This document shows, in pieces, positions 27,098 through 35,522 of a stretch of 64,000 nucleotides of DNA. How positions within the stretch are numbered: the stretch's first letter is position 1; each line of letters opens with the position of its first letter. The stretch covers positions 1,364,001-1,428,000 of the forward strand of contig CALOBT010000025.1 in the NCBI GenBank assembly GCA_942491575.1, written 5' to 3'. A program made the translations under genes and the position numbers. Source of the stretch: CAZHNW01 sp942491575 (lineage in GTDB: Bacteria; Spirochaetota; UBA4802; UBA5550). The notes under the pieces were generated by a model. The model saw only the letters and a list, made by a program, of their open reading frames with translations, did no database searches and was not told the origin of the DNA.

Positions 27098-30000
27098 TTA
27101 GTATCGCCTTACCTGAACATCATCTATTACAATGTATCCCCCGGTGTCACCGGCAGATACAGCTTCGATACGAATCAGCACGGAAGACTCTCCCGCATAA
27201 GGAGAAAGATCATAATAATGCGTTACCCAGGTTGAGGGTGTCATTACCTTACATCCGGCTCCCACATTTACAGTTTGACCGGAGGCAATGTAAATCCTGT
27301 CTGTACCAAAAGTATTTTCTGAGACTGAGTTAATGGCAAACCAGGCTTCCGAAGCATCTACAAAAAAATCAGTAGAAGTGTCTATTCCCGATACCACTGT
27401 ATCATCCTGGGGAATCCTTATCCGGCCATCACTGGAACGGTAATCATTAGGATCAAAATTATCCAGTCCGGTACCTGCATGGGTAATATAAACAGGCGTA
27501 CCGGCGAAATAACCATATCTGTATACAGTCGAACCAACGGGATTAAAATTACTTCCCCCATCAGTACTGACACTGATTCGAAGATGATCTCCAGCAGGAG
27601 AGAGGGTCTCATGAGACATCCTGACACTCATGATATAGCTACCCCCGGTAGAGAAGTCGGCGCTGCTCCGCTGCTCAAGGTATGCGACATCACCATTGCT
27701 CCATGCCAGGGTCGGGGCTATAGCCATGGATGTTCCCTCGAAGGGTATTGCCGTGGGATTACCTGACTTTACAGCCTGTATCCACTCTCCATTATCACCT
27801 GCGGCATTTGTATAACTGGAAAAATCAGGTTCACTGTATGATTCAAAGGATTCAGATGCCTCACTGATCAGCACTGAGCCTGAAAGGGCGGAAGTAGTAA
27901 AGGAAAGGCTGTTTCCTGAAAGGGGATTTCCCGCAACATCGGAAAACCCGTTCAGGGTGACATTATAACCGGTACTTCCAGTTAGAGTGCTGCTTACCGG
28001 AAATACGACGGTAGTATTACTATTTGACCAGGAGGCGCCGCCGACGCTTATACCGGAAAGGGTACCGGCTGCCGTCATCGGTTCACTGAAGTTAATCACC
28101 ATCACCGGGATATCGGTACCGACATTGGTCGCACCATTTACAGGTAGCGATGAAACTATAGTCGGTGCACTACCGTCACTGCCGGTAGTAAAGGTAAGGG
28201 TGCCCCCGATTACGGGAGTCACATCCAGTTCATTACCATCGGTGTCCTTGAAGGGCCCCCACCATGATTCGAAGGTAACAGTATATTCCGTGTTTTCAGC
28301 AAGGGTGCCGATAACGGGATATGAAATGGTATCACTGTCAACCCAGGTGGGATTCCCCAGACGGCCCGGGCCGCCGGAAAGGACTGCATTTCCCGATGCC
28401 TGGTCCATGGCCCTGGTAAAGTTAATTGTTGCTGTTGATAGAATAACACTCACATCAGTATCCGCATCTCCGGGAGAACATGATGAAATGGCCGGAGGAG
28501 TCGTTGGCGTAAAATTCCACGATGTGCTGTTCAGGTTGTTACCCGCAAGGTCAGCTATTCCCGTTGTCAGGGTTACATCATACTGAAGGCCTGATGAAAG
28601 TGAGTCCCTGGGGGTAAGAGTTGCTGTTTTTGTTGAGTCGTCATAGAAGACATCAACATTTTCCACGGGAGATCCTCCCTGGGAGAGGATAAAGGTCGTA
28701 TTGCTGACACCGGTTACTGACTCGCTGAAAACAACGCTGACAGTCGGGCGAACCTGCGCCCCACCCCCTTCCGGTGTATATGAAGAGACAATAGGTTTAA
28801 TCGTATCTGTGACACCGGTAGAAAAAGACCATGTATATGCCGAAGCCAGGGGATTGCTTGCAAGGTCTGTGATACTGGTTTTCAATTCAACGGTATAGGT
28901 GGTACCCTCCAGGAGGTTATAGGCTGGCGCCAGGGTTGCCGTATTGGTTCCATTGTCATAATTGACGACTGCAGCCACGGCCACACCATTTGTCTTGAGC
29001 TGAAAAGTACTACTGTTAACGTTCTGAACCTCTTCACTGAACTGAGCGGTGATACTGGCAAGATTAAGGGCCACACCGGTACTGGCATCAGTGGGGGCCA
29101 CGGTATTTACTTCAGGCACCGTAGTATCCGGGACCTGACCTGTCGTAAAACTCCATACGTAATCAGCGGGGATTGAATTCTGCCCCAGGTCCTTAACTCC
29201 GGAAGCCCCTGATATTACATGAACAGTGTATTCCGTTGTTCCATCAAGGGGAGTATCAAGACTAATGATTGCCATCTTGCCACCGGTATCAAAATTATAG
29301 GAAACGTCAGTTTTCTTAATTCCCGTCGCAGTTTCCTCAATGTAAAAACTGTTGGTACTTAATGATGACAGGTCAAGGTCTTCACTGAAAGAAACTGCAA
29401 TAGAAGTATTTATTGATATTGCCGTAGATCCATTTCTGGGAGATTCACTTCCGGACATTACTGCCGGCGGGGTTGTATCCGGTTCAGTAGTAAAACTCCA
29501 GGAAGTTCCAACAAGGGCGTTTCCGGCATCATCAGTAATGCCTGAAGTTAATGTTACAGTGTAGGTTGTTCCCGTCCCACGGTTCAGGACGCTGTCTTTC
29601 AGTGACCAGATCACCGTACTGGAGCCTGCATCATAGCTGACATTTACCTCACCTGCAGTAAAGGCATCTCCCTGGTCATCCTCCACAATGAAAGTTGTGG
29701 CATCTATACCATTGACATTTTCGTTGAACTTAACAACAACCGCTGTATCAATAGCAACATCGGACTGACCGTTTGTTGGAGACCGCTCCTCAATGACCGG
29801 GGCTGCCGTATCGGGTTCAGTAGTAAAGGTCCACGAATCCGCAATAAATGCATTGCCGGAGAGGTCCTGTATCGCACCGGTCACTTCAACAGTATAGACA
29901 GTCCCCCCCTTCAGATCCTCATCAGGATAATATACCGCGGTTTTTGTTGCTGCATCAAAGGAAACCAGACCGGAAACGATATCAACTCCCTTCTTCAGTT

Positions 30001-31894
30001 TGAAAGTTGTATTGGATACACCGGTTACAGACTCATCAAAAGTAATGCTTACCTGACTTTCAAGGGCGACATTGCTATCACCGTCACCAGGATTCCGGTT
30101 TAAAATAACGGGTGCAGTTGTATCGAGGGTGCTTTCCGTCTCGAATGACCAGTTCATTGCCGCCAGGGCATTTGCATTCGCAGAGGTATCTGATATTCCC
30201 GCGGTGAGATATACTGTGTAGCTTTCATTATCACCAAGGTAACTCGTAGGAGTCAGAATAGCGCGCCTGGCATCACTGTCATAGGTTACAACAGAGGTTA
30301 CGTCAGAATTAACGCTGTTTCTTAAATAGAAGGTAGACGTTGATACACCTGTAACATCCTCAGAGAAGTCAACAATCACACGGCCATTTTTCTTAACTGC
30401 AGTAGCAGCCGATTCAGGGGAACGGCCTGTCACCACCGGTGCTGTTTCATCCGCAATTATAAAAGTCCAGGTCTTGGGCACCAGTGGGTTACCGGCTCCG
30501 TCCTTGATAGTGTCGGTGCAGCTGACAGTATAGGATGCACCTTCTTCAAGGTCACTGACCGGATTAGCCGTGGCCCTTTTATTCACACTATCGTATGTAA
30601 TGGTGGTGGACACAGTAGAATTATCACTGTTTTTCTTTAAGATTACAGATGATGTGGAAACGCTGGCAACATCTTCATTGAATTCTATAGTAATATCAGT
30701 TGAAGGGACAACACTGCCGGCACTCTCCACGGGAGAAACAGAATCAACGACGGGGGAAACATCATCAGGAGCATTACTGGTAGTAAAGGTCCATATTCTG
30801 TCAGCTGCGACTGCATTAAAAGAAGTATCCATGATGCTGTCTCCGGATCCACCTTCAATGGTAATTTGGTAGAGAGTGTTATACTGGAGATCCCCGGAGG
30901 GCTTCAGGGTAACAGCTTTAGACAGATCATCATATTCGACACGGCTGGGATAGGTGACACCGGTACTAACCTCTTTAAGATAGACACTGCTATTCGTGGC
31001 ATTGGTAATTGATTCGGAGAAAGTTACCTGAACCTCCGCGTTAGGTGGTACATTATTCGCATTTTCAAGAGGACTGATTGTCGATATCTCCGGTGGAGTA
31101 GTATCTTCTATTTTAAACGCCCACTCAGATGTAACAAGGGCATTACCTGAAGAATCCCGAATCCCGGAGGCGCCTCCGATACAGGTAAGTGTATACTGTG
31201 TTCCCTCAGCAAGATCAGCATCAGGAACGAAGGTGGCAATCTGTTCAGAATATGTAACGCTGCCGGTAACTGCATCACCCGTTGCGGTCTCCCGCAGGGT
31301 TACCGTGGTATCAGAAATATAATTAACCAGCTCACTGAATTTAATCGTAATCATTTTACCCGATGGAACATTCTGCTCCCCGGGATACGGGCTCCGCTGG
31401 GTTATCTCCGGATTTTCAGTATCATCAATCTCTCCGGTAATAAAAACCCATGATATTGGAGCCTCCTTGATATAATTTCCCACACGGTCACGAATGGCGG
31501 CACCAAGGGTGGCAACATAGTATGAATCCGGCTCAAGAGTCTCCCGCGGCGTCAGAGTAGCAGTATAGGATGCGTCATCATAGGTAACGTCAGCAGGAAC
31601 ATCTGTGGCAGCACTGAGCCTTCTAATTGTAAAAATGCCTGAACTTCCATTAATGCCCTTAACGGACTCATTAAAGGTAATTGTAACAGATGCAGACACT
31701 GGAACATCCGTAGCATTAACATCAGGATAGCGGACAGAAATCTCAGGGGGTTCCGTTTCAGACTTACCGCCCCCCCCCAGACAGGCTGCAGAAAAAAGAG
31801 ATACCAGTACCAGCAAGAAAAAAGCGGCAATCCCTCTTCCCCATCTGTACTGCAGTGACTGTTTTTTCCGGAAAATTCTCCCGTCTACTCTCAT
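27098..31894 (-). CDS. Giant lipoprotein with 12 SbsA-like (Big_5) Ig domains
   Basis: With the ATG at 31894 the product has 1598 aa. An ATG 12 nt upstream is also possible, and a start at 31969 is unlikely because it lies in the promoter. The lipoprotein signal ends in LFSAAC, followed by a GGGG linker. Twelve Big_5 units of about 100 aa follow, each with P.I...SP..GA..V....I.I.FSE.V, a central T.TL.P...L...T.YTVT strand pair and a closing W.F.T. The last 260 aa differ: a jelly-roll or MAM-like module (SESFESYSEPDFSSYTNAAG, then DGRIRIPQDD and GYIVIDDVQVRRY). Big_5 arrays are common in S-layer-like and adhesive proteins. It is the first gene of a four-gene operon. Confidence 0.88.
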   Translation of the reverse strand: MRVDGRIFRKKQSLQYRWGRGIAAFFLLVLVSLFSAACLGGGGKSETEPPEISVRYPDVNATDVPVSASVTITFNESVKGINGSSGIFTIRRLSAATDVPADVTYDDASYTATLTPRETLEPDSYYVATLGAAIRDRVGNYIKEAPISWVFITGEIDDTENPEITQRSPYPGEQNVPSGKMITIKFSELVNYISDTTVTLRETATGDAVTGSVTYSEQIATFVPDADLAEGTQYTLTCIGGASGIRDSSGNALVTSEWAFKIEDTTPPEISTISPLENANNVPPNAEVQVTFSESITNATNSSVYLKEVSTGVTYPSRVEYDDLSKAVTLKPSGDLQYNTLYQITIEGGSGDSIMDTSFNAVAADRIWTFTTSNAPDDVSPVVDSVSPVESAGSVVPSTDITIEFNEDVASVSTSSVILKKNSDNSTVSTTITYDSVNKRATANPVSDLEEGASYTVSCTDTIKDGAGNPLVPKTWTFIIADETAPVVTGRSPESAATAVKKNGRVIVDFSEDVTGVSTSTFYLRNSVNSDVTSVVTYDSDARRAILTPTSYLGDNESYTVYLTAGISDTSANANALAAMNWSFETESTLDTTAPVILNRNPGDGDSNVALESQVSITFDESVTGVSNTTFKLKKGVDIVSGLVSFDAATKTAVYYPDEDLKGGTVYTVEVTGAIQDLSGNAFIADSWTFTTEPDTAAPVIEERSPTNGQSDVAIDTAVVVKFNENVNGIDATTFIVEDDQGDAFTAGEVNVSYDAGSSTVIWSLKDSVLNRGTGTTYTVTLTSGITDDAGNALVGTSWSFTTEPDTTPPAVMSGSESPRNGSTAISINTSIAVSFSEDLDLSSLSTNSFYIEETATGIKKTDVSYNFDTGGKMAIISLDTPLDGTTEYTVHVISGASGVKDLGQNSIPADYVWSFTTGQVPDTTVPEVNTVAPTDASTGVALNLASITAQFSEEVQNVNSSTFQLKTNGVAVAAVVNYDNGTNTATLAPAYNLLEGTTYTVELKTSITDLASNPLASAYTWSFSTGVTDTIKPIVSSYTPEGGGAQVRPTVSVVFSESVTGVSNTTFILSQGGSPVENVDVFYDDSTKTATLTPRDSLSSGLQYDVTLTTGIADLAGNNLNSTSWNFTPTTPPAISSCSPGDADTDVSVILSTATINFTRAMDQASGNAVLSGGPGRLGNPTWVDSDTISYPVIGTLAENTEYTVTFESWWGPFKDTDGNELDVTPVIGGTLTFTTGSDGSAPTIVSSLPVNGATNVGTDIPVMVINFSEPMTAAGTLSGISVGGASWSNSNTTVVFPVSSTLTGSTGYNVTLNGFSDVAGNPLSGNSLSFTTSALSGSVLISEASESFESYSEPDFSSYTNAAGDNGEWIQAVKSGNPTAIPFEGTSMAIAPTLAWSNGDVAYLEQRSSADFSTGGSYIMSVRMSHETLSPAGDHLRISVSTDGGSNFNPVGSTVYRYGYFAGTPVYITHAGTGLDNFDPNDYRSSDGRIRIPQDDTVVSGIDTSTDFFVDASEAWFAINSVSENTFGTDRIYIASGQTVNVGAGCKVMTPSTWVTHYYDLSPYAGESSVLIRIEAVSAGDTGGYIVIDDVQVRRY

Positions 31895-32319
31895 AATGCA
31901 CACCATTTCTAAATAAAAATTGTAAATATACCTCAAATTCAAACTAAGACAGTATTGAAATGATGTCAATATTTTAAAACCCGCACAGGCGGGTTTTTAC
32001 GTTTTTTTTAAATTAAACAGTGTTAAAGAGACATAATCAGGCAAATGCGACATAAAAAATTTTCACTTTTGATAAAATGAGTGATTCTTTTTTTGATTTA
32101 TACTCAAATCCATCATAAAATAATTAATAATATGTAATTCAAATCCCCCGGGTCGAAACATTGTTTTTCCATGATAACGATTCTGGAAAAAAGATTTGAC
32201 AACCTGCCTGCAACTGGCTGACACATATAGCAATAGAATATACAGTATTTTCCATATGACACACTCGGAGCCGGATCAGAAGGTTTATTATATGGAGACA
32301 ATTGAAGAGAGAGGCTATC
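31895..32319. other. Divergent intergenic region between the surface operon and cysS
   Basis: About 425 bp, AT-rich, without a supported gene. It contains the minus-strand promoter (31941-31969) and, just upstream of it, a terminator-like hairpin (31976-31998: 9-bp stem, ACAG loop) with a T-rich tail on the plus strand. That orientation would stop antisense transcripts leaving the surface operon before they reach cysS. Confidence 0.6.
31941..31969 (-). promoter_or_regulatory. Predicted promoter of the 12-kb surface operon
   Basis: On the minus strand TTGACA (complement of 31964-31969) and TAGTTT (complement of 31941-31946) are 17 bp apart. The -35 box is perfect; the -10 box is weak (3/6), which suggests low or activated expression. 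No other promoter candidate was seen within the operon. Confidence 0.55.
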
Positions 32320-33750
32320 GTGACACTGAAAATTCACAACACCCTTAGCGGACTTGCGGATGAACTGATTCCCGGAGGCAAAAAGCAGGAAAATCCCGCT
32401 GACTATCCCCCGGTGACAATATATTCCTGCGGACCCACCGTATACAGCTATGCACATATTGGGAATTTCAGAACATTTATCTTCAATGACTTTCTGCGGC
32501 GCTATCTGCAGTTTAGGGGCTTTGCCGTTGATCATGCCATGAACATCACCGATGTTGATGACAAAACCATAACCGGATCCAATGAAGAAAATGTTTCCCT
32601 GGGAGAATACACAAAACGGTATTCTGATATATTCTTTGAAGATCTACAGACGCTGAATATAGAAACGGTGGAGCATATACCCCGTGCCACGGAATCAATC
32701 GACGCCATGGTGGACATCATCAAAAGCCTGGAGAAAAAGGGCCTCACTTATGAAAAGGAAGGCTCTACCTATTTCAGCATCTCCAAGTGGGACAGCTACG
32801 GCCGCCTTAGCCGTCTTGATTCCAGGGAGATCAAATCAGGTCTCCGCTACGATACGGATGAATACGAAAAGGATGATGTCCGGGATTTCGTTCTCTGGAA
32901 GGCCTCAAAGGAAAACGAACCTCACTGGGACACCCCCTTCGGTTCGGGACGTCCCGGATGGCACATCGAGTGCTCTGCGATGATTCGAAAAATATTTGCC
33001 AAAACCATCGACATTCATACCGGCGGGGTTGACCTCATCTTCCCCCACCATGAAAATGAAATTGCCCAGAGCGAGGCCGCCTACGATGAGCCCTTTGTTC
33101 GTCACTGGATTCATGCGGAACACCTTCTCGTGGAAGGGACAAAGATGTCCAAATCGAAGGGAAACTTCTACACCCTGCGGGACCTTCTGAAAAAGGGACA
33201 CTCTCCCCGCTCCATCCGGTATCTCCTGATATCTTCCCACTATCGGAAGCAGCTGAATTTCACCTTCGATGGCCTGAAGCAGGCAGACCAGGCACTTGAA
33301 CGAATCGACAATCTTCTTCTCCGTCTCAATGACATAAAGAAGAAAGAAGGCAATTTCCCCGAACTCGAATCGATCATCAATGGTTTCTTTGATGAATTCA
33401 CAGCGACGGTGGATGACGACCTGAACATCGCCGGGGGACTGGGGGTATTCTTTGACTTCCTTCACAAAATTAACAGCCTGATTTCAGAGGAAAAACTGGC
33501 ACAGCCTGACGTAAAAACTGTTCTCGAAGCCCTTGAAAAGATCGACACGGTCTTCGGTTTTATTTTCTTTCCTGAACCGGAAGAGGAGAACTTCGACGTC
33601 GCAGCAATCGAAGCCCTCATTGAAGAAAGAATCGCCGCAAAAAATAAAAAAAACTTTGCCCGTGCCGATGAGATACGGGACCAGCTTATTGCCGATGGCA
33701 TAATCCTTGAAGATACAAAAGACGGGACACGATGGAAGAAAAAGAAATAA
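32320..33750 (+). CDS. cysS: Cysteinyl-tRNA synthetase
   Basis: CysRS charges tRNA-Cys. The GTG at 32320 is chosen because GAGAGG lies 5 nt upstream and the protein then begins at the conserved LKIHNT; it has 476 aa. The first zinc Cys and HIGH motif are in YSCGPTVYSYAHIGN, other zinc ligands in WHIECSAM and HHENE, and the KMSKS loop in TKMSKSKGNF. The C-terminal anticodon-binding region ends in RADEIRDQLIADGIILEDTK, typical for the family. It overlaps rlmB by 19 nt, so the two are translationally coupled. Confidence 0.96.
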   Translation: MTLKIHNTLSGLADELIPGGKKQENPADYPPVTIYSCGPTVYSYAHIGNFRTFIFNDFLRRYLQFRGFAVDHAMNITDVDDKTITGSNEENVSLGEYTKRYSDIFFEDLQTLNIETVEHIPRATESIDAMVDIIKSLEKKGLTYEKEGSTYFSISKWDSYGRLSRLDSREIKSGLRYDTDEYEKDDVRDFVLWKASKENEPHWDTPFGSGRPGWHIECSAMIRKIFAKTIDIHTGGVDLIFPHHENEIAQSEAAYDEPFVRHWIHAEHLLVEGTKMSKSKGNFYTLRDLLKKGHSPRSIRYLLISSHYRKQLNFTFDGLKQADQALERIDNLLLRLNDIKKKEGNFPELESIINGFFDEFTATVDDDLNIAGGLGVFFDFLHKINSLISEEKLAQPDVKTVLEALEKIDTVFGFIFFPEPEEENFDVAAIEALIEERIAAKNKKNFARADEIRDQLIADGIILEDTKDGTRWKKKK

Positions 33751-34472
33751 TATTCGGGAGGAATCCCGTAACTGAATACCTGAAAAACATCAAACCCGGC
33801 ACTGGGGCACGGCTCCTTCTGTCGGAATCGGCCCACGGAAAAATTATCAGCACAATCCGCGCCCTGGCTAAAGAAAAAAAGGTCGCCGTTACTGAAAAGG
33901 AAAAAAAATTCTTCTCACGCTTCGGCCCCTCTTCAGCGCACCAGGGTGTGGCCCTGGAACTGTCAGGCAAAAGGGAAAAAATATCCATCGAAGATTTCCT
34001 GAAAAGCGTCGCTGAGAAAAAAGGCGTCGTTGCCATCCTGGACCACCTGACGGACCCCCACAATGTGGGAGCCATTATCCGATCAGCGGAGGCCCTGGGC
34101 CTTGACGGAATTGCCATGCCCCGTTCAGATTCCGCAGACATTACAGGCACGGTGATAAAATCTTCCGCGGGGGCTACGGCACATCTGCCGGTACACCGCG
34201 TCGCCAACACGGTACGGTTTATCGACCAGGCAAAGGATGCGGGATTCTGGATCATTGGCACTACCGATCACGGTGACCGGGAACCAGGAGACCTCGCCGA
34301 TATACGCCCCGCGGTGATAGTCATCGGTAGTGAGGGTACCGGCATGCGGCAGCTTACTGAAGATAAATGTGACTACCTGGTTCGAATCCCCCTTAAGGGA
34401 AAGGTCTCCAGCCTGAATGCCTCCGTTGCGGCGGGGATTCTTTTTTACGAGATAATGAAGGATGAGAATTGA
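33732..34472 (+). CDS. rlmB: 23S rRNA (guanosine-2'-O)-methyltransferase, TrmH/SpoU family
   Basis: A SPOUT-class methyltransferase of 246 aa that should 2'-O-methylate a guanosine of 23S rRNA. The N-terminal substrate-binding domain (about 1-80) starts IIFGRNPVTEYL. SPOUT motif 1 is LDHLTDPHNVGAIIRSAEAL, motif 2 IVIGSEGTGMRQL and motif 3 IPLKGKVSSLNASVAAGILF, all intact. Coupling of cysS with a SpoU-type methylase is a common bacterial arrangement. The stop codon is followed three bases later by a long perfect hairpin (34475-34526). Confidence 0.92.
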   Translation: MEEKEIIFGRNPVTEYLKNIKPGTGARLLLSESAHGKIISTIRALAKEKKVAVTEKEKKFFSRFGPSSAHQGVALELSGKREKISIEDFLKSVAEKKGVVAILDHLTDPHNVGAIIRSAEALGLDGIAMPRSDSADITGTVIKSSAGATAHLPVHRVANTVRFIDQAKDAGFWIIGTTDHGDREPGDLADIRPAVIVIGSEGTGMRQLTEDKCDYLVRIPLKGKVSSLNASVAAGILFYEIMKDEN

Positions 34473-35340
34473 TCGCGTTTTCATAAGAAGGTGCGAAAGC
34501 GCGTTCGGACCTTCTTATGAAAACGCCCCCGTAAATACAATTCTCCTCATACTTACAATACTCCTCTCCTCAACTCATGCAACAAAACTCCATGCGGACA
34601 CCCGCCGCGTTTCCGACATCCGATCTCCGCAAAATTTTACAAGAGCAAAGGTCAGGGGGGGAAGTTTTCAAGCCTTTCTCCGGAACCTCCCACTGAAAGC
34701 ACCGGGGACCCCCGTTAGATACTTCGACGGAAGTCTGAAGCCAGACCAGTCTCTCCATCATGCCGTAATCGATATCGATGTGGGAAAATACAATCTCCAG
34801 CAGTGCGCCGATGCGGTAATGCGTCTCCGCGGGGAATACCTTTTTCACAACGGAAAAAAAAACAGAATACAGTTCAACTTTACTTCCGGCGACCCCTTTA
34901 TCTATCAAAAGTGGGCCCGGGGCTACCGGCCCAGGATCCGCGGCAGTCGGGTTCGTTTTATCCTGAAGGGGAGACCCGACTATTCTTATCAGAACTTCAA
35001 AAAGTACCTGACCATGACCTTTCGGTACGCAGGAACATGGTCCCTTTCGAAGGAAATGATTCCGGTAAGAAATATTCAAAGTATAAAGGCAGGAGACGTC
35101 TTCATCCAGGGGGGATTCCCCGGCCATGCTGTTATCGTAGTTGATACTGCTCTTCATGAAAATACCGGAGAGAAAATATTTCTCATTGCACAGAGTTACA
35201 TGCCGGCTCAGAGCATCCACGTTTTAAAAAACCTTAATAAACCCGCCATTTCTCCCTGGTATTCTGCGAATTTTCACAAACGACTGGAGACTCCCGAATG
35301 GACTTTTAAAAAAAGTGACCTGAAGCGATTCAGGCCCTGA
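34462..35340 (+). CDS. DUF4846-domain exported protein
   Basis: A 292-aa protein of the DUF4846 family, whose function is not known to me. Family features are RYFDGSLKPDQSLHHAVIDI, LQQCADAVMRLRGEYL and the C-terminal AGDVFIQGGFPGHAVIVVD followed by FLIAQSYMPAQSIHVLKN; the GHAVIVVD and AQSYMP segments suggest a hydrolase-like pocket. The ATG at 34462 overlaps the end of rlmB and lacks a proper ribosome-binding site. The first 30 codons read through a 52-bp hairpin and only then reach a signal-peptide-like segment (VNTILLILTILLSST). No better in-frame start exists downstream, so the N-terminus is doubtful. Confidence 0.8.
   Translation: MRIDRVFIRRCESAFGPSYENAPVNTILLILTILLSSTHATKLHADTRRVSDIRSPQNFTRAKVRGGSFQAFLRNLPLKAPGTPVRYFDGSLKPDQSLHHAVIDIDVGKYNLQQCADAVMRLRGEYLFHNGKKNRIQFNFTSGDPFIYQKWARGYRPRIRGSRVRFILKGRPDYSYQNFKKYLTMTFRYAGTWSLSKEMIPVRNIQSIKAGDVFIQGGFPGHAVIVVDTALHENTGEKIFLIAQSYMPAQSIHVLKNLNKPAISPWYSANFHKRLETPEWTFKKSDLKRFRP
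34475..34526. repeat. Long perfect inverted repeat after rlmB
   Basis: Two identical 18-bp arms (34475-34492 and 34509-34526) surround a 16-nt loop that itself contains a CGAA/TTCG mini-stem. It starts 2 nt after the rlmB stop but lacks a T-run, and it lies inside the predicted 5' end of the DUF4846 gene. Confidence 0.85.
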
Positions 35341-35522
35341 ATTCCCGAAGACGTATTTCATATTTAAGGCGCGAAGAGGCATTTTTGCTTTCAATACACA
35401 TCCAATAAATCTATTGCCTTCCCACCCTTCATGTGATAAAATTCAGGATACGGCAGCACATTAACTGTTTTTATCATTAAACTAATATAATTTATTAGCA
35501 GCTCAAATATTTGAGAGATACT

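Noticed and set aside
22167..31894. Regular DNA repeats that could be taken for a CRISPR array or satellite
   Set aside because: The periodicity is about 270-300 bp, in frame, and matches protein domain units; there are no short identical repeats with unique spacers.
34379..34392. tRNA T-loop-like string GGTTCGAATCCCC
   Set aside because: It lies inside the conserved motif 3 region of rlmB, and no acceptor stem or anticodon arm surrounds it.
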